Shown here piece by piece: positions 1 through 10,064 of a DNA stretch of 64,000 nucleotides. The position numbers and the translations under genes are program-made. Numbering within the stretch: position 1 is the first letter of the stretch; each line of letters opens with the position of its first letter. Below the pieces are notes generated by a model. The model searched no databases. It worked only from the letters and a program-made list of their open reading frames with translations, and was not told the DNA's origin. The stretch comes from Papaver somniferum. Taxonomy: Eukaryota; Streptophyta; Magnoliopsida; Ranunculales; Papaveraceae. The stretch covers positions 93,620,643 through 93,684,642 of the forward strand of contig NC_039361.1 of the NCBI RefSeq assembly GCF_003573695.1, in the 5' to 3' direction.

Positions 1-946
1 AAACTCTGAAAAGCTCTGAAAAAGCTTTAAGTTCATTATATTTCGTAGCACTAGTATCTACTAGCCAGAGGATTCTTTAAAGCCAACTGAAAGTAATCTA
101 ATTCTCTATAAAGAATGGTACTAACTAAATTCCCTACAATAATGAAGATTATCTTTGGATGTTTCCTAATAACCCTAAAAACACTAAAGAGCCCTGAAAG
201 AGCTCTGAGAAACTCTAAAAAGCTCAAGAAGACTCCAAAAAGCTTTGAAAAGATTAAATTTAATAATACTCTGTAGTACTGGGATCTACAAGCTAGGAGA
301 TTCAATAAAGAATGATAATAGCAAATCCCTACAATAGTGAAGATCAACTTTGAATGTTCTCTAAAAAGCCTTGAAAACTCTAAAAAACCCTGAAAGCGCT
401 AAAAAGCCCTGAAAACTCTAAAGAGCTCTGAAAAATCTAAAGAGCTCTGAAAAACACTAAAAATCTCTGAAAAAGCTTTAAGTTAATTATATTTCGTAGC
501 AGTAGTATCTACTAGCCAGGGGATTCATTAAAGCTAACAAAAAGTAACTTAATTCTTTATAAAGAATGAGACTAACAAAATTCCCTACAATAATGAAGGT
601 TATCTTTGAATGTTTCCTAAAAACCCTAAAATCACTAAAGAGCCCTGAAAGAGCTCTAAGAAACTCTAAAAAGCTCGGGAAGACTCCAAAAAGCTTTGAA
701 AAGCTTAAATTTAATAATACTCCGTAGCACAGGGATCTACAAGCTAGGAGATTCGATAAATAATGATAATAATAAATCCTTACAATACTGAAGATCAACT
801 TTGAATATTCTCTAAAAAGCGTTGAAAACTCTAAAAAACCCTAAAAACTCTAAAAAAACCCTAAAATATCTAAAGAGCTCTGAAAAATCTAAAGAGCTCT
901 GAAAAACTCTAAAAAGCTCTAAAAAAGCTTTTAGTTAATTATATTT
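1..946 (+). repeat. Partial HOR copy (end of unit k, then units a and b)
   Basis: The end of one unit (1-43) is followed by unit a (44-494) and unit b (495-946). They match the same units at 6507 and 6959 and at 13970 and 14422. The window edge cuts the copy, so its full length is unknown. Confidence 0.88.
44..494 (+). repeat. Reference satellite unit (type a), an internal dimer
   Basis: A typical 451-bp unit. Half A (44-271) opens with CGTAGCACTAGTATCTACTA and contains TTCCCTACAATAATGAAGAT. Half B (272-494) opens with the related TGTAGTACTGGGATCTACAA and contains ATCCCTACAATAGTGAAGAT. Both halves then share a conserved GATTC(G/A/T)TTAAAG-like box and end in blocks of roughly 10-bp A-tract repeats. 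The unit therefore arose by duplication of an ancestral sequence of about 225 bp, after which the two halves diverged. AAGCTT recurs near the end of both halves. Confidence 0.9.
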
Positions 947-2601
947 CGTAGCACTAGTATCTACTAGACAGGGGATTCGTTAAAGCCAACTGAAAGTAAT
1001 CTAATTCTCTATAAAGAATGGTACTAACTAAATTCCCTACAATAATGAAGATTATCTTTGGATGTTTCCTAATAACCCTAAAAACACTAAAGAGCCCTGA
1101 AAGAGCTCTGAGAAACTCTAAAAAGCTCAAGAAGACTCCAAAAAGCTTTGAAAAGATTAAATTTAATAATACTCTGTAGTACTGGGATCTACAAACTAGG
1201 AGATTCAATAAAGAATGATAATAGCAAATCCCTACAATAGTGAAGATCAACTTTGAATGTTCTCTAAAAAGCCTTGAAAACTCTAAAAAACCCTGAAAGC
1301 GCTAAAAAGCCCTGAAAACTCTAAAGAGCTCTGAAAAATCTAAAGAGCTCTGAAAAACACTAAAAATCTCTGAAATAGCTTTAAGTTAATTATATTTCGT
1401 AGCACTAGTATCTACTAGCCAGGGGATTCGTTAAAGCCAACTGAAAGTAACTTAATTCTTTATAATGAATGATATTAAAAAAATTCCCTACAATAATGAA
1501 TATTATATTTGGATGTTTCCTAAAAACACTAACGAGCCCTGAAAGATCTCTGAGAAACTCTAAAAAGCTCAGGAAGACTCCAAAAAGCTTTGAAAAACTT
1601 AAATTTAATAATACTCCGAAACACTAGGATCTACAAGCTAGGAGATTCGATAAAGAAAGATAATAACAAATCCCTCCAATAGTGAAGATCAACTTTGAAT
1701 GTTCCCTAAAAAGCGTTGAGAACTCTAAAAAACCCTGAAAACACTAAAAAGCCCTAAAATATCTAAAGAGCTTTGAAAAACTCTAAAAAGCTCTGAAAAA
1801 GCTTTAAGTTAATTATATTTCGTAGCACTGGTATCTACTAGCCAGGATTCGTTAAAGCCAACTGCAAGTAACTTAATTCTTTATAATGAATGATACTAAC
1901 AAAATTCCCTACAATAATGAAGATTATGTTTGGATGTTTCCTAAAAACCCTAAAAACACTAAAGAGCCCTGAAAGAGCTCCGAGATACTCTAAAAAGCTC
2001 AGGGAGACTCCAATAAGCTTTGAAAAGCTTAAATTTAATAATACTCCGTAGCACTGGGATCTACAAGCTAGGAGATTCCATAAAGAATGATAATAACAAA
2101 TCCCTACAATAGTGAAGATCAACTTTGAATGTTCTCTAAAAAGACTTGAAAACTCTAAAAAACCCTGAATACTCTAAAAAGTCCTAAAATATCTAAAGAG
2201 CTCTGAAAAATCTAAAGAGCTCTGAAAAAACAAAATTCCCTACAATAATGAAGGTTATCTTTGAATGTTTCCTAAAAACCCTAAAATCACTAAAGAGCCC
2301 TGAAAGAGCTCTAAGAAACTCTAAAAAGCTCGGGAAGACTCCAAAAAGCTTTGAAAAGCTTAAATTTAATAATACTCCGTAGCACAGGGATCTACAAGCT
2401 AGGAGATTCGATAAATAATGATAATAATAAATCCTTACAATACTGAAGATCAACTTTGAATATTCTCTAAAAAGCGTTGAAAACTCTAAAAAACCCTAAA
2501 AACTCTAAAAAAACCCTAAAATATCTAAAGAGCTCTGAAAAATCTAAAGAGCTCTGAAAAACTCTAAAAAGCTCTAAAAAAGCTTTTAGTTAATTATATT
2601 T
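947..2601 (+). repeat. Shortened HOR copy, 1655 bp (units c, d, e/b hybrid)
   Basis: Units c (947) and d (1398) are followed by unit e (1821), which runs into the middle of unit b near 2228. The e half-B tail CTCTGAAAAA is joined directly to CAAAATTCCCTACAATAATG of unit b. The ends of e and the start of b are missing, as are all units f to a. The next unit c starts at 2602. Relative to the complete 4808-bp copy, 3153 bp are lost in one step. Confidence 0.85.
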
Positions 2602-5600
2602 CGTAGCACTAGTATCTACTAGACAGGGGATTCGTTAAAGCCAACTGAAAGTAATCTAATTCTCTATAAAGAATGGTACTAACTAAATTCCCTACAATAA
2701 TGAAGATTATCTTTGGATGTTTCCTAATAACCCTAAAAACACTAAAGAGCCCTGAAAGAGCTCTGAGAAACTCTAAAAAGCTCAAGAAGACTCCAAAAAG
2801 CTTTGAAAAGATTAAATTTAATAATACTCTGTAGTACTGGGATCTACAAACTAGGAGATTCAATAAAGAATGATAATAGCAAATCCCTACAATAGTGAAG
2901 ATCAACTTTGAATGTTCTCTAAAAAGCCTTGAAAACTCTAAAAAACCCTGAAAGCGCTAAAAAGCCCTGAAAACTCTAAAGAGCTCTGAAAAATCTAAAG
3001 AGCTCTGAAAAACACTAAAAATCTCTGAAATAGCTTTAAGTTAATTATATTTCGTAGCACTAGTATCTACTAGCCAGGGGATTCGTTAAAGCCAACTGAA
3101 AGTAACTTAATTCTTTATAATGAATGATATTAAAAAAATTCCCTACAATAATGAATATTATCTTTCGATGTTTCCTAAAAACACTAACGAGCCCTGAAAG
3201 ATCTCTGAGAAACTCTAAAAAGCTCAGGAAGACTCCAAAAAGCTTTGAAAAACTTAAATTTAATAATACTCCGAAACACTAGGATCTACAAGCTAGGAGA
3301 TTCGATAAAGAAAGATAATAACAAATCCCTCCAATAGTGAAGATCAACTTTGAATGTTCCCTAAAAAGCGTTGAGAACTCTAAAAAACCCTGAAAACTCT
3401 AAAAAGCCCTAAAATATCTAAAGAGCTTTGAAAAACTCTAAAAAGCTCTGAAAAAGCTTTAAGTTAATTATATTTCGTAGCACTGGTATCTACTAGCCAG
3501 GATTCGTTAAAGCCAACTGCAAGTAACTTAATTCTTTATAATGAATGATACTAACAAAATTCCCTACAATAATGAAGATTATGTTTGGATGTTTCCTAAA
3601 AACCCTAAAAACACTAAAGAGCCCTGAAAGAGCTCCGAGATACTCTAAAAAGCTCAGGGAGACTCCAATAAGCTTTGAAAAGCTTAAATTTAATAATACT
3701 CCGTAGCACTGGGATCTACAAGCTAGGAGATTCCATAAAGAATGATAATAACAAATCCCTACAATAGTGAAGATCAACTTTGAATGTTCTCTAAAAAGAC
3801 TTGAAAACTCTAAAAAAACCCTGAATACTCTAAAAAGTCCTAAAATATCTAAAGAGCTCTGAAAAATCTAAAGAGCTCTGAAAAACTCTAAAAAGCTCTG
3901 AAAAAGCTTTAACTTAATTATATTTCGTATAGTATCTACTATCCAGGGCATTCGCTAAAGCCAACTGAAAGTAACTTAATTCTTTATAATGAATGATATT
4001 AACCAAATTCCCTACAATAATGAAGATTATCTTTGGATGTTTCCTAAAAACATTAAAGAGCCCTGAAAGAGCTCTGAGAAACTCTAAAAAGCTCAGGAAG
4101 ACTCCAATAAGCTTTGAAAATCTTAAATTTTATAATACTCTGTAGCACTGGGATCTACAAGCTAGGAGATTCGTTAAAGAATAATAATAACAAATCCCTA
4201 CAATAGTGAAGATCAACTTTGAATGTTCTCTAAAAATCTTTAAAAACTCTAAACAAACCCTGAAAACTCTAAAAAGCCCTAAAATATCTAAAGAGCTCTG
4301 AAAAATCTAAAGAGCTGTCAAAAACTCTGAAAAAGCTTTAAGTTCATTATATTTCGTAGCACTAGTATCTACTAGCCAGGGGATTCGTTAAAGCCAACTG
4401 AAAGTAATCTAATTCTTTATAAAGAATGGTACTAACAAAATTTCCTACAATAATGAAGATTATCTTTGGATGTTTCCTAAAAACACTAAAGAGCCCTGAA
4501 AGAGCTCTGAGAAACTCTAAAAAACTCAGGAAGACTCCAATAAGCTTTGAAAATCTTAAATTTTTTAATACTCCGTAGCACTGGGATCTACAAGCTAGGA
4601 GATTCGTTAAAGAATGATAATAACAAATCCCTACAATAGTGAAGATCAACTTTGAATATTCTCTAAAAAGCCTTGAAAACTTTAAAAAAACCTAAAAACT
4701 CTAAAAAGCCCTAAAATATCTAAAGAGCTACGAAAAATCTAAAGAGCTCTGAAAAACTCTAAAAATCTCTGAAAAAGCTTTAAGTTAATTATATTTCGTA
4801 ACACTAGTATCTTCTAGCCAGGGGATTCGTTAAAGCCAACTGAAACTAACTTAATTCGTTAAATCCAACTAAAAACCGTAAAAACTAAAGATCCCTAAAA
4901 GAGCTATGAGAAACTCAAAAAAGTTCAAGAAGACTCCAAAAAGCTTAAATTTAATAATACTCCGTAGAACTGGGATCTACAAGCTAGGAACTTTGACAAA
5001 GAATGATAATAATAAATCCTTACAATAGTGAAGATCAACTTTGAAGGTTCTCTAAAAAGCCTTGAAAACTCTAAAAAACCTTGAAAACTCTAAAACACCC
5101 TAAAATATCTAAAGAGCTCTGAAAACTCTAAAAAGCTCTGAAAAAGCTTTAAGTTAATTATATTTTGTAGCACTAGTATATACTAGCCAGGATTCGTTAA
5201 AGCCAACTGCAAGTAACTTAATTCTTTATAATGAATGATACTAACAAAATTCCCTACAATAATGAAGATTATGTTTGGATATTTTTTTTAAAAACCCTAA
5301 AAACACTAAAGAGCCCTGAAAGAGCTCCGAGATACTCTAAAAAGCTCAGGGAGACTCCAATAAGCTTTGAAAAGCTTAAATTTAATAATTCTCCGTAGCA
5401 CTGGGATCTACAAGCTTGGAGATTCCTTAAAGAATGATAATAACCAATCCCTACAATAGTGAAGATCAACTTTGAATGTTCTCTAAAAAGACTTGAAAAC
5501 TCTAAAAAACCCTGGAAACTCGAAAAAGTCCTAAAATATCTAAAGAGCTCTGAAAAATCTAAAGAGCTCTGAAAAACTCTAAAAAGCTCTGAAAAAGCTT

Positions 5601-7409
5601 TAACTTAATTATATTTCGTATAGTATCTACTCTCCAGGGCATTCGTTAAAGCCAACTGAAAGTAACTTAATTCTTTATAATGAATGATGTTAACAAAATT
5701 CCCTACAATAATGAAGATTAGCTTTGGATGTTTCCTAAAAACATTAAAGAGCCCTGAAAGAGCTCTGAGAAACTCTAAAAAGCTCAGGAAGACTCCAATA
5801 AGCTTTGAAAATCTTAAATTTTATAATACTCCGTAGCACTGGGATCTACAAGCTAGGAGATTCGGTAAAGAATGATAATAACAAATCCCTACAATAGTGA
5901 AGATCAACTTTGAATGTTCTCTAAAAATCCTTAAAAACTCTAAACAAACCCTGAAAACTCTAAAAAGCCCTAAAATATCTAAAGAGATCTGAAAAATCTA
6001 AAGAGCTGTCAAAAACTCTGAAAAGCTCTGAAAAAGCTTTAAGTTCATTATATTTCATAGCACTAGTATCTACTAGCCAGGGATTCGTTAAAGCCAACTG
6101 AAAGTAATCTAATTCTTTATAAAGAATGGTACTAACAAAATTTCCTACAATAATGAAGATTATCTTTGGATGTTTCCTAAAAACCTAAAAACACTAAAAG
6201 AGCCCTGAAAGAGCTCTGAGAAACTCTAAAAAACTCAGGAAGACTCCAATAAGCTTTGAAAATCTTAAATTTTTTAATACTCCGTAGCACTGGGATCTAC
6301 AAGCTAGGAGATTCGTTAAAGAATGATAATAACAAATCCCTACAATAGTGAAGATCAACTTTGAATATTGTCTAAAAATCCTTAAAAACTCTAAACAAAC
6401 CCTGAAAACTCTAAAAAGCCCTAAAATATCTAAAGAGCTATGAAAAATCTAAAGAGCTGTCAAAAACTCTGAAAAGCTCTGAAAAAGCTTTAAGTTCATT
6501 ATATTTCGTAGCACTAGTATCTACTAGCCAGAGGATTCTTTAAAGCCAACTGAAAGTAATCTAATTCTCTATAAAGAATGGTACTAACTAAATTCCCTAC
6601 AATAATGAAGATTATCTTTGGATGTTTCCTAATAACCCTAAAAACACTAAAGAGCCCTGAAAGAGCTCTGAGAAACTCTAAAAAGCTCAAGAAGACTCCA
6701 AAAAGCTTTGAAAAGATTAAATTTAATAATACTCTGTAGTACTGGGATCTACAAGCTAGGAGATTCAATAAAGAATGATAATAGCAAATCCCTACAATAG
6801 TGAAGATCAACTTTGAATGTTCTCTAAAAAGCCTTGAAAACTCTAAAAAACCCTGAAAGCGCTAAAAAGCCCTGAAAACTCTAAAGAGCTCTGAAAAATC
6901 TAAAGAGCTCTGAAAAACACTAAAAATCTCTGAAAAAGCTTTAAGTTAATTATATTTCGTAGCAGTAGTATCTACTAGCCAGGGGATTCATTAAAGCTAA
7001 CAAAAAGTAACTTAATTCTTTATAAAGAATGAGACTAACAAAATTCCCTACAATAATGAAGGTTATCTTTGAATGTTTCCTAAAAACCCTAAAATCACTA
7101 AAGAGCCCTGAAAGAGCTCTAAGAAACTCTAAAAAGCTCGGGAAGACTCCAAAAAGCTTTGAAAAGCTTAAATTTAATAATACTCCGTAGCACAGGGATC
7201 TACAAGCTAGGAGATTCGATAAATAATGATAATAATAAATCCTTACAATACTGAAGATCAACTTTGAATATTCTCTAAAAAGCGTTGAAAACTCTAAAAA
7301 ACCCTAAAAACTCTAAAAAAACCCTAAAATATCTAAAGAGCTCTGAAAAATCTAAAGAGCTCTGAAAAACTCTAAAAAGCTCTAAAAAAGCTTTTAGTTA
7401 ATTATATTT
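2602..7409 (+). repeat. Complete 11-unit HOR copy, 4808 bp
   Basis: Unit starts are c 2602, d 3053, e 3476, f 3926, g 4355, h 4797, i 5166, j 5617, k 6056, a 6507 and b 6958, giving lengths of 451, 423, 450, 429, 442, 369, 451, 439, 451, 451 and 452. Private markers identify the units: f and j lack GCACTA in the opening box (CGTATAGTATC), h is internally deleted, and d ends short. The next copy of c begins at 7410. The same order and lengths recur at 10065. Confidence 0.92.
4797..5165 (+). repeat. Internally deleted unit h (369 bp)
   Basis: This unit lacks about 70 bp of half A. After CTTAATTCGTTAAATCCAAC it goes straight to AAAAACCGTAAAAACTAAAG, so the TTCCCTACAATAATGAAGAT box is gone. The same deletion is present at the equivalent places of the other HOR copies (12260-12628, 17068-17436), so it predates HOR amplification. 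Confidence 0.85.
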
Positions 7410-10064
7410 CGTAGCACTAGTATCTACTAGACAGGGGATTCGTTAAAGCCAACTGAAAGTAATCTAATTCTCTATAAAGAATGGTACTAACTAAATTCCC
7501 TACAATAATGAAGATTATCTTTGGATGTTTCCTAATAACCCTAAAAACACTAAAGAGCCCTGAAAGAGCTCTGAGAAACTCTAAAAAGCTCAAGAAGACT
7601 CCAAAAAGCTTTGAAAAGATTAAATTTAATAATACTCTGTAGTACTGGGATCTACAAACTAGGAGATTCAATAAAGAATGATAATAGCAAATCCCTACAA
7701 TAGTGAAGATCAACTTTGAATGTTCTCTAAAAAGCCTTGAAAACTCTAAAAAACCCTGAAAGCGCTAAAAAGCCCTGAAAACTCTAAAGAGCTCTGAAAA
7801 ATCTAAAGAGCTCTGAAAAACACTAAAAATCTCTGAAATAGCTTTAAGTTAATTATATTTCGTAGCACTAGTATCTACTAGCCAGGGGATTCGTTAAAGC
7901 CAACTGAAAGTAACTTAATTCTTTATAATGAATGATATTAAAAAAATTCCCTACAATAATGAATATTATATTTGGATGTTTCCTAAAAACACTAACGAGC
8001 CCTGAAAGATCTCTGAGAAACTCTAAAAAGCTCAGGAAGACTCCAAAAAGCTTTGAAAAACTTAAATTTAATAATACTCCGAAACACTAGGATCTACAAG
8101 CTAGGAGATTCGATAAAGAAAGATAATAACAAATCCCTCCAATAGTGAAGATCAACTTTGAATGTTCCCTAAAAAGCGTTGAGAACTCTAAAAAACCCTG
8201 AAAACACTAAAAAGCCCTAAAATATCTAAAGAGCTTTGAAAAACTCTAAAAAGCTCTGAAAAAGCTTTAAGTTAATTATATTTCGTAGCACTGGTATCTA
8301 CTAGCCAGGATTCGTTAAAGCCAACTGCAAGTAACTTAATTCTTTATAATGAATGATACTAACAAAATTCCCTACAATAATGAAGATTATGTTTGGATGT
8401 TTCCTAAAAACCCTAAAAACACTAAAGAGCCCTGAAAGAGCTCCGAGATACTCTAAAAAGCTCAGGGAGACTCCAATAAGCTTTGAAAAGCTTAAATTTA
8501 ATAATACTCCGTAGCACTGGGATCTACAAGCTAGGAGATTCCATAAAGAATGATAATAACAAATCCCTACAATAGTGAAGATCAACTTTGAATGTTCTCT
8601 AAAAAGACTTGAAAACTCTAAAAAACCCTGAATACTCTAAAAAGTCCTAAAATATCTAAAGAGCTCTGAAAAATCTAAAGAGCTCTGAAAAACTCTAAAA
8701 AGCTCTGAAAAAGCTTTAACTTAATTATATTTCGTATAGTATCTACTATCCAGGGCATTCGCTAAAGCCAACTGAAAGTAACTTAATTCTTTATAATGAA
8801 TGATATTAACCAAATTCCCTACAATAATGAAGATTATCTTTGGATGTTTCCTAAAAACATTAAAGAGCCCTGAAAGAGCTCTGAGAAACTCTAAAAAGCT
8901 CAGGAAGACTCCAATAAGCTTTGAAAATCTTAAATTTTATAATACTCTGTAGCACTGGGATCTACAAGCTAGGAGATTCGTTAAAGAATAATAATAACAA
9001 ATCCCTACAATAGTGAAGATCAACTTTGAATGTTCTCTAAAAATCTTTAAAAACTCTAAACAAACCCTGAAAACTCTAAAAAGCCCTAAAATATCTAAAG
9101 AGCTCTGAAAAATCTAAAGAGCTGTCAAAAACTCTGAAAAAGCTTTAAGTTCATTATATTTCGTAGCACTAGTATCTACTAGCCAGGGGATTCGTTAAAG
9201 CCAACTGAAATTAATCTAATTCTTTATAAAGAATGGTACTAACAAAATTTCCTACAATAATGAAGATTATCTTTGGATGTTTCCTAATAACCCTAAAAAC
9301 ACTAAAGAGCCCTGAAAGAGCTCTGAGAAACTCTAAAAAGCTCAAGAAGACTCCAAAAAGCTTTGAAAAGATTAAATTTAATAATACTCTGTAGTACTGG
9401 GATCTACAAGCTAGGAGATTCAATAAAGAATGATAATAGCAAATCCCTACAATAGTGAAGATCAACTTTGAATGTTCTCTAAAAAGCCTTGAAAACTCTA
9501 AAAAACCCTGAAAGCGTTAAAAAGCCCTGAAAACTCTAAAGAGCTCTGAAAAATCTAAAGAGCTCTGAAAAACACTAAAAATCTCTGAAAAAGCTTTAAG
9601 TTAATTATATTTCGTAGCAGTAGTATCTACTAGCCAGGGGATTCATTAAAGCTAACAAAAAGTAACTTAATTCTTTATAAAGAATGAGACTAACAAAATT
9701 CCCTACAATAATGAAGGTTATCTTTGAATGTTTCCTAAAAACCCTAAAATCACTAAAGAGCCCTGAAAGAGCTCTAAGAAACTCTAAAAAGCTCGGGAAG
9801 ACTCCAAAAAGCTTTGAAAAGCTTAAATTTAATAATACTCCGTAGCACAGGGATCTACAAGCTAGGAGATTCGATAAATAATGATAATAATAAATCCTTA
9901 CAATACTGAAGATCAACTTTGAATATTCTCTAAAAAGCGTTGAAAACTCTAAAAAACCCTAAAAACTCTAAAAAAACCCTAAAATATCTAAAGAGCTCTG
10001 AAAAATCTAAAGAGCTCTGAAAAACTCTAAAAAGCTCTAAAAAAGCTTTTAGTTAATTATATTT
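7410..10064 (+). repeat. Shortened HOR copy, 2655 bp (units c, d, e, f, g/a hybrid, b)
   Basis: Units c (7410), d, e and f are followed by a hybrid whose 5' part is unit g and whose 3' part is unit a, then by unit b. The last g-type marker is at 9250 (AAAATTTCC) and the first a-type marker at 9288 (CCTAATAACCC). The exchange therefore lies in the identical stretch 9251-9287. Units h, i, j and k are missing. The length difference from the complete copy is 2153 bp. Confidence 0.87.

Noticed and set aside
820..870. A true telomere or interstitial telomeric array
   Set aside because: CCCTAAA words are isolated within 10-bp degenerate blocks. There is no run of consecutive perfect heptamers.
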